From NCBI GenBank assembly GCA_947044365.1, contig OX345653.1, positions 1,275,001-1,339,000 on the forward strand: DNA of 64,000 nt, written 5' to 3'. Shown piece by piece: positions 1-14,500 of the stretch (its first letter is position 1; each line of letters opens with the position of its first letter). Both the position numbers and the translations under genes were made by a program. The notes beneath the pieces are model-generated. The model was not told where the DNA came from. It ran no database searches and saw only the letters and a list, made by a program, of their open reading frames with translations. Source of the DNA: Petrosia ficiformis (lineage: Eukaryota > Porifera > Demospongiae > Haplosclerida > Petrosiidae).

Positions 1-3000
1 GTATTATTACTACAAAAATCTTCTATCTATCCCTTTATTATCTATTTAGCCGATTGTATGTCTATTCTATTAGCGTGAGAATGAGTATAATTAATGAAAC
101 CACATAGGACAACAACAGTAATACGATACTCAAAAGGAATATCTAATTCATGAATATATACGGTATTTGCAGAGATGAGGAAATAGTGAGCCAATTACCG
201 ACATTTTGGCCTATTTTCAACACCCTTGTCCTGCTCCCTGTATACTTTGTATACAGCTCAGTTTCAATATATCAGACATTCACTAAATGTATCAGATAAT
301 GTCCTACATGACTGGCTGTTTCCACACCCCTGTGTATTTAACCACACCTACCTGTGGACAAAAGTAGCCACTTGTATTAATATACTGGTTCTGTTTGTTT
401 TCCAAATGACTAACAAAAATTTGAGAGTAAGTTATAATCTTCATTTTCAAAATATCTTACCACATACAAAGTGTGAGAGGACCATTAGTAAGATGTTGAG
501 GAAAACCTAGTAGTAAGAATAGTGGTATATTCATAATTAACCCGATACATGGCCAATACAAGTACCTACATTATTTAAAGCCTTATTACTATTAACGGTC
601 GAATATTCACACATTGGTATTAATAACTGTTGTTCATTATTTGTCCTTTTTTGTAATACTGTAATGAGATATTACTATTACACACCATTAAAGGTCATTC
701 ACGTTGACCTTGTCCTCAGATAAATATTCACAACTTCAGTTTGGAAAGACCAACAATCTTTTTACCTGCACCATTTTCATATAATTATCCTTCCCATTCT
801 TTTTTGTGTATATCAAATTTCAATCCATCGCTTCATTATTGAGTTATAGTATAATCATGTATTAACCTTATGACATTAAACTATAAACTCACCATATCAT
901 AATTTTGAGGTCATTGTGAATGTGAATGTGAGACTTTAGTTAATATCTGTTGTAGTAATTAAGTTACAATTATTGCTGTGTTACGAATAATTTTAATTAT
1001 TCGTTTTATTGTTGTAGTTATAGAATACTGTCATTACAAATTATAGTCTGTTCTGATACATTTAGAAGTATGAGCCAAATTGGCTCAACAATAATTAGTG
1101 TGTGCGCCAATGGGAATACATCTTGAGCCAATTAACAAAGAGTTAATGCTGTTAGTGACAAACTGACAATATAAAATCATAATTAACTGCACCATCTGGC
1201 CCAAAGTGAGAACTGTGCAGTGCCAAATAAGAAGCTCTTTGGGCCAATGGTGCGCTATATGAGCATATCAAAAACGTTGTTCTGTTCACATTTACAAAGA
1301 CTCCAAAATTAGGATGTGATGTGTTTATATGTAATATAGTATATAATTTAACGTCATAAGGTTAGATTATACTGTAACTCAATAACGAAGCAATGGATTG
1401 AAAGTTGACACCACAAAAAAGAACAGGAACAATAATTATATGAAAATGGTGCAGGTAAAAAGATTGTTGATCATTCCAAACTAAAGTTATGAATATGTCT
1501 TCTGAGGAGGTGAACATGAATGACCTTTAGTTTCGCTGTTACAAATAATTGTGTTAATGTTAGAATTAGTCTTTTGTTATAATAGTTATAATTATTGTTG
1601 TTAATGTTATTAGTCTTTTGATAATCATTGTTATGCAATAATATGTAATTATGTTTTGTTATATCTATTGTTGTTACAAATAATATGTAATTATTGTTAA
1701 ATAATGTTATTATTCTTAGTAGTTATAATTGTTGTTACAAATAATATGTAGATATGTTTTGTTAATGTTATTAGTCTTTTGTTATTGTTATAATTATTGT
1801 TATGCATAATCATATAATTTAATTAAGGACTGGGCATTATTTCATTTTAAAAATTGATTATCACAACATCAAAATTGAAATGGGTACATGTATGTATTTA
1901 ATTAAGTTGGAAGGACAATATTTCAGATTAATCCCCCCAAACCAGTCCCAGAGCAAAACTAATTTGTTCATGAGAATCAGACCCTACGCCTACACAAACA
2001 AATTTAATTCTATTTTAATCACCCACAGGGCCATCCCTATGATTACTTTCCCATGGCTTCAAACTATAATTATATATTTATATATATATCCATATTCTTG
2101 TGTCACATATACGTTGTATACATGCTGTACTTAAGCAAGTTACATCATTCGGGGGCTCAGTCAATTGATAAGATGCACTCAAGCGTTCAAGTTACAACAG
2201 ACAATAATGAAGATATCAGCTATGGAAACTGAGATCATTAGCTATTGTAGAGTCTGTTCATATTCATGATGACCTCAAAATTATGATGTAATGGCTTTAT
2301 ATGTAATATAGTTTATAGTTTAATGTCATAAGGTTAATACATGATTATACTGTAACTCAATAATGAAGCAATAGATTGAAATTTGATATACACATGAAAG
2401 AACGGGAAGGATAATTATATGAAAATAGTGCAGGTAAAAAGATTGTTGGTAATTCCAAATTAAAGTTATGAACATTTTTCTGAGGTCATGGTGAATGTGA
2501 ATGACCTTTAGTTGAAACTATAAAAAGCAAGAATGGAAAAACAAGTAACTAATGTAATTATCATGTTGTTTGGTTTCAAACATGAGAAAGTAATCAACAA
2601 TGAAGCCAGTTAATGAGCTAGAGTACGGATACTTTTATTTCTACAAGTATAATGGTTAAATGACAAATAGATTATTGTTAACCAAAATGTCCACTTTTTA
2701 CTACTTAAGGCCACTAGTCATTCATAATATACAATTTGATAATGAATCAACAGTGACCATACAACACACCAGAAACCACAAGAATATTGGAGACATTAGT
2801 CTCAAACTCTCATTACCTCTTCCTTGAGCGGATATTTAGGCAATATTCCTTAATTTACGATGAGATAATAATATTATCGTACAAATATAGTCATAATTGA
2901 ATTAATTTTTAAATGACTTGGCTAATCGTTCATGCATGAAAATAGTATAGTATAGTATAGTGATAGTGTAAGTACATCACTTACCCATCTTAATTAAAGT

Positions 3001-5341
3001 AGTTTCACTGTTTTCCTAAGCAAAACAAAACAAAAACAATGATATTCCATAAGGTTCCATACTGTGTACGTATGTATGTATGTACGTATGTATATACGTA
3101 CATACATACATACATAGTCTACAAATCTATACTGTGTTTGCATTATTCATAGTGGAGTTTATAGTAAACAAAAACAGTGATATTCCATAAGGTTCCATAC
3201 TGTGTACGTATGTATGTATGTACATGTATGTAAGTACATATGATTATACATACATACATACATACGTATAATACTCTACAACTCTACACCGTATTTTCAG
3301 TATTTATAGCAGAGGTTTTTTGAACTTCATAGTAACATTGTGAATTTATTCTTGAAAAGAATGTTTCGGCCCAAGGGTCTTCTTCAGCTTGTTAGTCTCA
3401 GCTTATGTGAAAATTTGATTCTATTAGACAATCAAGAATAAGTGTGATAATTTCACTGTATCCATCACAGCTTCCTTTGAAAATAAAATATAAGAATGAT
3501 TTGACCCAAAGCCCTTCTTGAGCTACAATTTCACTTTAAGCAGTTCATCAATCAGTGATGGGTGATTGAACTTAATGATATTAATAATTATTTTACTGTC
3601 ACTAAATAGTTTTAATGGCCTGTAGGGGGCATCCCTATAATTGCTTTCCCACAGGTTTAATTATTATATTATATATTATACATATATATATATATATATA
3701 TAATTATATATATCAATTATGTTTGTGGTATTGTGCGAGTATGCATTGTATACATAGTTAAGGAAGTTACGTCAATTAATAGCTTTGCATGTAAAAGAAT
3801 GCGCCCTCGAGCTTTAGACCCATCAGGAAGACTCGTCTGAGTAACTGAAGTAATCCTTCAAGATTCTAAATAACGACTTCCTCATGTCTGAAACTCAACA
3901 ACTTGCTTGCTAAAGACTCTTGTATCATCTTTATACTGTTTCTCTGCTATACACAACATATTAGTTGCAGTTTTATGCAGTTACACCTACTTCTTCAGGC
4001 CCTTGTTTTTGAGTATACAGAAAGGTAGAGACACTAGTGCCAAATGATTGATATATAGTCATCGCAAAGCAATTATAGGGATACATTATATCTTGTTTCT
4101 GTCCTATGATGGTAATAAAATGACTAACAGCAATTTGGAATAAAACTTCCACACAAGTTGAGCCTGTTGAGGACTAAAAATACACTTCATTACAACGCTA
4201 CATGATCCCAACTTGTACTATTAGCTGAACAGTAACCTAGCCACATACTCTACCCAATATAAAAACAATGCCATTTTAGTCTAACAGTGAATTCCTTTCA
4301 CTCACACTGCCATTAACATTAATTACATTTATTAGCCACTTAGCCACTTAACCCTACTGCAAATCATTCAATAAAATTAATGACATGATAACCCCACACT
4401 GCACTCAAAGGCTTGCAATAACACTATCCTCTTAGCCCAACAGGAAATCACTTAACTCAATAACCTCACTATTAATCCCCATACTGTACTCAAAGGCTTA
4501 CAATAACACTGCACCTTTTAGCCTGTATAACAGGAGATTCCTTTAACTCACCATTAATCCCCCACTGTATTCAAAGACTTACACAATAAAACTGCCTATA
4601 TAAGAGTTAACTCAATAACCTCACACCATACTAACAACTAACCCTTAACTCACCAACCATTAAATAATTACATGAGAACCACGATATACTTCAGGCTTAT
4701 AATATTGCCATTTTAGTCTAACAGCATAAACTTTTATCTCGCTATTAGCACAGGCCTAACCCTAACCACTATCCTTAACTCCATGAGAAACTCATTCCAT
4801 ACTACAAAATACAGTAATACTCCACTCAAAAGCTTATATACAACTAGCCCTTTTTGTCTAACAGCATTCACTCACACTAATTACCTGATAACTATACAAA
4901 GCTTAACAAAACCACATCTTTCACTTTTCTTACTAAACACAACCCCATGAGAAACCTCATCCCTCCCTCAGTTAAAATAACTCCACAATTCCACAGTAAT
5001 TACTTGATAACTAGACAAAGCCTAACAATAACCACATCTTTCACTGTCCTTACTAAACACAACCCCATGAGTAACCTCATCCCTCCCTCACTGCAATACA
5101 ACAACACTGCCCTTATAGTCTAACCTGCTAACCACTAATCTTTCATTTTCCTTACTACATTGAATCCCTTCCTTTCACTCAATAACCTCATACCACCTTA
5201 AATTCCATGAATCATCAGGTTTAGCAATTTAAAATACAATTTCAATAAAATAATAAACAGAAATATCCCAAGCAACCACAACTGCTAGGAATGCCTATAT
5301 AAGAGATAATAAAATGTTTACAGCTGGGCTTACATGTACAT

Positions 5342-5566
5342 CACAGTGTTTGATGCGTTTTGAAGCATGGGCCAAATTGGCTCAACAATGGTTAGTGTGT
5401 GTGCCATTTGGAATACATCTTGAGCCAATTAACAAAGAGTTAATGCTATTAGTGACAGTATAATCATGATTAACTGCACCATCTGTCCCAAAGAGAGAAC
5501 TGTGCAGTGCCAAATAAGAAGCTCTTTGGGCCTATGGTGTGCCATACAAGCTTATTAAAAACACAG
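5342..5566. mobile_element. hAT-type MITE with 8-bp target duplication ATGTACAT
   Basis: 225-base element from CACAGTGTTTGATG to TTATTAAAAACACAG, flanked by ATGTACAT at 5334-5341 and 5567-5574. Confidence 0.87.
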
Positions 5567-7299
5567 ATGTACATATACATGACTACCGTTGGTATCTTAC
5601 TCTCCCTTCATTCAATAAACACAGAACAATGAAGTAAAGTTTTGAATACAACTGTTGGGTTACTGCTTGGCTGAAGTAAATTGTGTGGTATTAATGTTTA
5701 TGAAATCGTAGGTTGTAACTGATAGAACCTTTTAGTCCATCGTTAATAATAACAAGATATATGGAGAAAAAAGTATCCCTATGATTGCTTTATAATGAGC
5801 AAATTGGCAGTGATCATTGTTGATGAGTCTAGTGTTGTTTCAGTTTGACAATAATAGCTACTTTTAGTTATACCTGTAGTATGTCTAGTTCATCACAATT
5901 TTAGTTATAGTTATAGTTATTTAACTAATTTTAGGCTTACCTATAGTTTTTATGGCCCGTAGGGCCATCCCTATGATTGCTTTCCTACGGGTTCAAACTA
6001 TATATATATATATATATTTATATTCTTGTGTCCACTTGTGTGAGTATGCATTGTTAAGGAAGTTGCGTCATTTCCGGTGGCTCGGTCAATTAATGGGCAT
6101 GGCGCGTAATAGAACGTGCGCTCTATCTCTGCTGCAGTAGCAGGAAGAAAGAAAGATGCTACATAGAAACTGTAACTAAAAGCAATCTACTCTACCTGAA
6201 ATATACCTGAAATATATTTCTAAAGTTCTACAAGATCCTTTAAAATGTAAGGAGAGTAGGTAATCAAAATAATAACCATAATAGGCTGTTGTGTTTCAGG
6301 CTTGATTACTGAATGCTGGACACCAAGCAATCATAGGGATACTTTTTTCTCTGTTTAGTTTAAGTTAATTAACTAAAGGTGCCCATTATTGGTCATTTTT
6401 CATTTTAGTTAGTTATAGTTATTACAGTAGACTTGTAATTTAGTTATAGTTTAGTTAACTAAAAGTCATATATAATACCTTACGAAAAGGGGTTTTAGTT
6501 ATAGTTATAGTAACTTAAACAACACTCTCAATGAGTCTCATGTCTGAAGCCCAACAATATAATAGTTATACACTTGTTTTTCCATTCTTCTTACTTAAAT
6601 ATTCTTGTATTACAATAGTTTTGCAATGCATTTCAGCTATTAATTGTAGTTTCTATAGCCCAATTTCACTGATTTCATCCAAAACCATCCAGCTGGTCTA
6701 CTCAGCTTTAGCTCAAGCGTGTAATTGTTTACATGTCACATTCATTAAATGTTAAGCCCACTGGGATGATGCACATGTGACACAAGAATATATATACATA
6801 CATTAAAGAAAGGAATCATAGATCGGGATGGCCCACACTTCTTTAAAATCCCTTCACTCAATACCTCACACCATCACCATGCACAATTTCATGAAGGGTA
6901 CCCAAATGTATATCTCACTGTTCACTCTGGCCTAACAACCACACTGTACTGACTGCCATGGGTCTTAGCTTTAAAGAATTACTATGCTCAATACACCCTG
7001 CCCTCTTAGCGTAACAATAAACTCATCCTGCCCTCATACCTTTTCACAGAACTAATAAAAACATCCTACCTTTTCATTAACTACTTGCCCTGTTAGCCTA
7101 AAAGTATCCCATGAGCCAATAAACAACAATAAACCCATCCTGCCTATATAGGAGTAACCACTGTCCTAACAATAACTCAGTGAATATAGCCTAAGAGTAA
7201 CACTACATCTTTTACCTTGCAATAAATCTTTTAATCATTTTAAATCATCCACATTTGAATCTATCTTTTAACGTAACCCATGGTTAACAATAACCTCAT

Positions 7300-8512
7300 G
7301 CTATACTTCAGCACCTTATTAAACTATCATATGTCACTTTATAACAACATTAACCCATCATCTGTCACTATAACAACTGTATAGTAACCCATGGTTACAA
7401 TAACACCATACTGTATTTCCAGCACCCTATTAAACCTCAGTTTATAACAACTGTATAGTAAGTAACCCATGGTTACAATAACCTCATACTGTGTATTTCC
7501 AATCTGTCATGTCACTATAACAACTGTATAGTAACCCACTGTATAGCCCCCTATTAAATTTCACTTCATAACAACTGTATAGTAAGTAACCCATGGTTAC
7601 AATAACCCCATTCTGTATTCAACCAATACAGCACCCTATTAAACCTCACTTTATAACAACTGTATAGTAACCCATGGTTACAATAACCCCATGCTGTATT
7701 TCCAACTAATACAGTACCCTATTAAACCTTACTTTATAACAACTGTATAGTAACCCATGGTTACAATAACCCCATGCTGTATTTCCAACTAATACAGTAC
7801 CCTATTAAACCTCACTTTATAACAACTGTATAGTAACTCATGGTTACAATAACCCCATGTTGTATTTCCAACTAATACAGCAGCACCCTATTAAACCTCA
7901 CTTTATAACAACTGTATAGTAACCCATGGTTACAATAACCCCATGCTGTATTTCCAACTAATACAGTACCCTATTAAACCTTACTTTATAACAACTGTAT
8001 AGTAACCCATGGTTACAATAACCCCATGCTGTATTTCCAACTAATACAGTACCCTATTAAACCTCACTTTATAACAACTGTATAGTAACTCATGGTTACA
8101 ATAACCCCATGTTGTATTTCCAACTAATACAGCAGCACCCTATTAAACCTCACTTTATAACAACTGTATAGTTACCCATGGTTACAATAACCCCATGTTG
8201 TATTTCCAACTAATACAGCAGCACCCTATTAAACCTCACTTTATAACAACTGTATAGTTACCCATGGTTACAATAACCCCATGTTGTATTTCCAACTAAT
8301 ACAGCAGCACCCTATTAAACCTCACTTTATAACAACTGTATAGTAACCCATGGTTACAATAACCCCATGCTGTATTTCCAACTAATACAGCAGCACCCTA
8401 TTAAACCTCACTTTATAACAACTGTATAGTAACCCATGGTTACAATAACCCCATGCTGTATTTCCAGCAGCACTCTATTAAACCTCACTTTATAACAACT
8501 GTATAGTTACCC
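7300..8512. repeat. 85-88 bp minisatellite ending at a GTF2H2 exon
   Basis: About twelve copies of a unit with AACAACTGTATAGTAACCCA, TGGTTACAATAACCCCATG and CTATTAAACCTCACTTTA. Copies at the left are degenerate and those at the right nearly identical. The last copy ends within about 10 bases of the exon at 8521-8597. Confidence 0.95.
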
Positions 8513-8520
8513 TTCATTAC

Positions 8521-11500
8521 CTTGGCAGGAGGAGGACGGCAGCTTTGCATAACAAGATCTTTGAAGTGTGGTTCATCAAGAATAACATTATAATTACCTG
8601 TTAATAAAACAAGTTATAAAACAGGACTGACAGCTTTTTATTAAATTCTACCTCGTGTTTGCATACAAATTGTCTTACATAACTTAACTTCAGCTGCCAG
8701 ACCAATTATAGAACACCTCATGTTACTCTTAGAAAATTCCTGTTAATAAAAAACAAAATTTTTAATTTTCATAACTGATTGCCAAATTTGCAAGTACACA
8801 ATATATTGTATGATCCTGTTTGTGAAAACTAACTGCAATTAACCTTGATCAAACGTTTACTCTACTAAAGGTCATTCACATTCACTATGACCTCAGAAAA
8901 TGTTCATAACTTTAGTTTGGAATGTCCAACAATCTTTTTACCTGCACCATTTTCATATAATAGTCCTTCCCGTTCTTTTTTGTGTATGTCAAATTTCAAT
9001 CCATTGCTTCATTATTGAGTTACAGTATAATTATGTATTAACCTTATGACATTAAACTATACACTATATTATATATAAAGTCATCACATCATAATTTTGA
9101 GGACATCGTGAATGTGAATTGACTATAACCACCACGCAGTGCTGTTTTAGTAGGATGACTATGGTCACCACTTTTAGTTATAGTTATAGCATGTCTGGTT
9201 TCTCAAACTTTAGTTCAGGTATACTAAAATAATAATTATTAGTTTTACTAAAAAAGGGTTTTAGTTTAGTTAACTAAAAGTCCCAATGCATTACTGAAAG
9301 GGGTTTCAATAGACTGCAGACTCACTTACCACAGACTATTGTACATACAAGTAAGTAATATCATTGATAGTATAGTATGTTATATATTTTTCAGTTTGTG
9401 CCATATGGGATTGAGGCTATTGAGAATGGGTTTGAGTTTATACGACCATTCGCGAGTCATAAAATTCAAATATAAGTATAATAATAATTATTATTCATCC
9501 ATCTATCCATGTATCTATTTATCTAATTTATTGATCTGTATTTGGGCTGATTATCTACCAATGCGAGGCAACTAATCCGGGAGTGTAGTGAAATCTCGAC
9601 CTTAGTTTGTATATATATATATATATATATATATGTGGTTCTGTCACGCTTAGGAATGCAATAATTAAACGTACGACCACAGGCACATTAATTCGTAGAC
9701 CGCGTGTACTGTTGATGGCGTACTGCTCTAATGTAGAGACGAGTGAGGAACCTAGAAGTAAGGGAGCTACAGCACGCCTTCGACGCCTAGCTACACTGAG
9801 AAAAAAAAGCCAAGTGTGGGAGCTACAGAAGAGGCCAAGACAGAGGAGAAATTAAGAGGTAGAGAACAGAAACAGCGAGATCTAGATGAGAGTGAACAAC
9901 AGGCAAGACAATCCCGTGTATGTTAGCATCATCGCAAGGATCACAAGATGACAAATCACTAAATTCTCTCTTCTTTCCTGCCATTATAAGTGCCAAAGTC
10001 AAATAATTATACCATTGTGTGACTAAAACCACACCTTTCTGGATATTAATCGACTATAGTGTAGCAAACCAAAACCCAAAACAATAGAACTACATGTAAA
10101 ACAAAGAAAACGGTTGCTGTAAGAGTCTCTCTTGGTTTCCTTTTTAAGAGATGGAAAATAGACTTTTCTCTTACCTCTGTGACTAGCATATTAGGGTTGG
10201 AACAGTTACCCAGTTATCTGGATAATTATTTGTGAACTGAACATCCGGATCTGTTTCTTGTATCTGGGTACTCGTTTAATGTTTGCTGGTGTGGAGAAAC
10301 CAAACATGTGAAATAAAAATTGCAATAAAATGTACGTTGAAAACCGGCTTTCAGAGTGGAGAATGATCTGTAAAAACACCAATGCTGCTTGTATAAACAT
10401 CGATTGCAGTTCATTACAGGGTACCCGATCCTTATTGTGAACGGATATCCAGATAGTAACAGACAAGATCCATTCCACCCCTACTTAAGATATCTAACAT
10501 CATATAACATATATCCACATTATGTTTGATCTCCCACAATATTCATTCATAAATTTGATACCTTTTAATTATACTATACTATTCATAGGTAGAAACAGTT
10601 TTCACATTCATATAAATCAATAAGTTAATACCTTGTTATACTGTGTTGTTGCTATGTGTTGTATTTTGAAATTATAGATCAGTTTATAAATTCCTAGTTT
10701 CCTGGCATAGTGACAGACTCTGTAACTATGGTAACAGTATCACGCATGTAAAATTAATGACAGACACCCAGGCATTTATAGAATCCTAACACAGTTTATT
10801 TTACTGAAATATAACACTTAGGTGTGCCACATTCATGCGAAGGATCATATTTTAGCAATTAAACGGTATTATTCTATATTACAAATATTGAATATGCATG
10901 AGTCTATTACTGGAATATTATAATCCCTAGCAACGAGGGCGGCACGCCCAAGTGCACAGGATTATGTTAGTAAAAGACACCACGTGCGCATTCTATAACT
11001 GATTTATAGCCACCCACTTCACTTCAAACACTTGCCTTGCTACCTTCCCACAACTGACAAAGAATGATGTTAGTACTTTCTTTGAAGCTCTTCTATCCTC
11101 TAAACATGCTACAAGCGGATGGTGTTAAAAATTAGGAATTTATGAAATTTATATAGCTAGAATGTGGGCATTGCCCATACTCTTGGTGTTTTTCTGCAAC
11201 TAACGAAGCATGAATTTCAAATCTGTAGCTTTCTTAACGCATCAGCTCTCCAGCAAAGGAAGTTAAAATCTTGAATCTTGTAAAATGCAAGAGCTATTGA
11301 TCTATGAACAGTTATTCTGTAACACCCCCCACCCCCCCCCCCCCCCACACACACACACAATTTTCAAAATCACACATGGGCAATACTATTACCATAGTTA
11401 CGAAATTGAGACCAGTTTACAACTTCCAATATTCGAAATATAACACACAGCAACAGCATGGTAACTGGATATAATAGAATATAAACACAATTTAACACAC

Positions 11501-14500
11501 CTCAATTGTGGTGAATATATTATCTGGATCACATGATGTAAGTGATCCATGTATAATGAGTACTTCACGACTTGAGTGTGTCGGCAAGTGTCTAAATGAA
11601 GAAACAAGATATATGGAGAAACAAGTATCCCTATGATTGCATTTTGGTATCATCGTTCATTAATCATGGCTGCATTTCTCGTGCCTGAAACACAACAGTC
11701 TATTATAAAGGTCATTTCCTGTTCACCCTGACCTCAGAAAAATTTAATTTGGAATAACCAACAGTCATTTTACATGCACCATTTTCATATAATTATCCTT
11801 CCCATTTTTTATTGTGTATGTCAAATTTCAATCCATTACTTTATTGTGAGTTACAGTATAATCATGTATTAACCTTATGACATTAAACTATATACTATAA
11901 GTATAAATTATTACATATAAAATCAACACGCACTCTATTTTGAGGTCATCATGAATGTGAACAGACATTAGTTATGATAACTAACAAGTACATGTACGAA
12001 CAGAAGTAATCAAAACCCAATTATTGAATACCTCCCAAGAATATCTTTGTTCAATCATCTTATAAACTGATAAACAATAAAAATGGTATTCCTATGATTG
12101 CTCTGTGGTTAACAAATTATTGCTAATGATTTTATAACATCTGAAACACACTATATACTTATTTTTCCATTCTTTCTTTTTAACAGTTCTGGTTTAACTT
12201 TTTTAGCTACAACAGCTAGTAGTTGCAGCTGATTTTGTCCTGTTGATCTCGAATGCGCTTTCATTGTGCACCATTGGGAATACATCTTGAGCCAATTAAC
12301 AAAGAGTTAATGCTGTTAGTGACAATATAACCATAACTGGGCCATATGGCCCAAAGAGAGAACTGTGCAGTGCCAAATAAAAAGTTCTATGGGCCAATGG
12401 TGCACCATATGAGCTTATCCAAACCTATGTATAGTCAGTCTGTAACAGTAACCATTGTTGAGCCAATTTGGCCCGTGCTTCAAAGCATTTCAAAATGTCT
12501 GACACCACACTCATTAACTGCCCTTAACAACACGTAGATATTGACACAAACAAATATATAAATATACATATGAAAACTTGTTGAAACCAATCATAGGGTG
12601 GACAATACACTGCATCAAAGTTTGAAACAGTTGGGTGTGGCTTTGCCGCTATAAGTACTATTCATTTCCTTCAATATATCTTTACAATAAGACCACATGT
12701 TCTATTTAGTTGTATTCTCATTACAAATTATAAAGAGCTCTAAATCTCAGGCTTATCCCAAAATGTTATAGCATTCTACTAGCAGGAGTATGGAAACAGC
12801 CAGTCATACAGGACATTATCCAATAAGTCTAGTCAATGTCCGGTAAATTGAAACTAAACTGTATACAAAGTATATGAGGAGCAAGACAAGAGTAGTGAAA
12901 ATAGGTCAAAATGTCCGGTAGTTGGCTCAATGTTTCCACAGCCCTGTCTACTAGTACACATAAGTGTATCAGATTACAGTCTTCTCATGCAAGTACATTA
13001 TAACTGTCATGTTATAGTTTATACTCCAAATAAGATAGTGGTATGATTATTAAAGAATGGAGATATTGTAAAAATGAATTATTGCCAACCTCTATTACAA
13101 GTACATGGATTATATTATAAATGTCCACTTAATTAAGCAATTTGTTCCAGACATTATGGCTGTACCTTATGCCATATGCACTGTGGGTGGTTGTGAAACC
13201 ATCCGTGTGATAAGGCTATAATGATATTCATAATAGACGGAATATGTACAATTGTAAATTATGTAATTTATAGGAGCTTTTGATGTACCTGTTAGCTATA
13301 GTATGCAGGTCAGGTAAGGAAGGGTCTGTGTATCAATCTGACAATTGTTAAAGTTATAGGAGCCTTCGATGTACCTGTTAGCTATAGTATATATTATATG
13401 CAGGTCAGGTGGCAGAGGCGAAATTAACTAGGATTTTGGAAGCAAGGAGGCATTGATCAGCATGTAAAGCGCACAGAAAATTTTGCACATCTCATTAAAT
13501 ATTCATAAAGGGTGTGGTCAATTAAATGTTACACAGTGATCCAATTTGGAACTTTGTTGATTACCCAAGTCTCTCGTTTGATGTTGTATTCTAGCACCAC
13601 TGGGAAAGAAACTAGTGATAGCAGCTCTGCTAGACCAAGCCATAATTATAAATCGACAAGTAATATTCACCACCCTTACCCACTATAATCAGGGGGTGTA
13701 GTAAATTAATTAATTTTAAGAGGGAGTGCCTCGTGAAAAAGCAAGGAGGCATTTGCCTCCTCTGCCTCAACGTAGTTACACCACTGGGTAAGGGTCTGTG
13801 TATCAATCTGACAATTGTTAAAGTTATAGAAGCCTTTGATGTACCTGTTAGCTATAGGAATATATTATATCTTCTCTTGAATATCCCTTGATAGCTTCAT
13901 CTCAGGCTGTTATGTCAGAGTTCAGGAATGTTACATACACATCACGAAGCCATGCTTTATACATTGCCATAATGTTAATACAAGATATATGGAGACAAAT
14001 TATCACTATGAATGGTTTGTGGTGATTATTAATTATTCGCTGATGACTTTCTCATGCCTAAAACCTGACAGCGTATTACAGTTGTTTGTTAATCTACTCT
14101 TAAAATTTCATTTATACTTTTAGCAATGTCTTTCAGCTAAAACAGCTATTAGTTATAAGCTGCTGTATTCCCGCTGGTCTGTAGTAAGACCATGTTTTCT
14201 TTTATGCACAATACCTAAGCCATATATAATCCACAACTGCACATAAAAAGCATATAATATAAACTATGTATCTACCAGAAATGTAGAAACTCCTATATAT
14301 GCAATTCATCAAAATGCTAGATTAAGATCTAACAAGTAGTTTGACAAATAACAAAGCACTCAACAACAAATCTTCAAGGTCCTTACTAACTACTCTGCAC
14401 AGTATGCAAGGGGTTAACCGAATGGTTTTGTCCGTCTGTCTGTGATACTAAAAAATATCGGAAAAGGACTTTCTAATACTTTATACATGTACACACTAAA

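Larger units (their letters stand above)
1..8520. other. Repeat-filled last visible intron of GTF2H2
   Basis: No exon was found here on either strand. From left: GTGTGGAAACA MITE (183-340), TAAAGGTCA MITEs (689-938, 1291-1530, 2249-2511), a hAT-type MITE relic (about 1053-1279), GTATCCC-family copies (2020-2230, 3616-4085, 5948-6345), a duplicated hairpin-forming TATG/CATA segment (3034-3125 and 3174-3285), degenerate CA-rich repeats with CTCATACCACC/CTAACAG motifs (4200-5250), a hAT-type MITE (5342-5566), TTTTAGTTATAG elements, more degenerate repeats (6830-7300) and a minisatellite (7300-8512). Confidence 0.7.
8740..11500. other. GTF2H2 intron 8
   Basis: Holds a TAAAGGTCA MITE (8875-9124), TTTTAGTTATAG elements (9150-9310), a decayed coding remnant (9640-9920), one copy of a dispersed element (10197-10485) and a C/CA simple repeat (11322-11360). 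Confidence 0.6.

Noticed and set aside
10993..11127. Exon-like minus-strand stretch (EDRRASKKVLTSFFVSCGK)
   Set aside because: In frame and bounded by plausible splice sites, but it does not match p44, whose neighbouring exons join in phase without it. Probably chance or a transposon relic.
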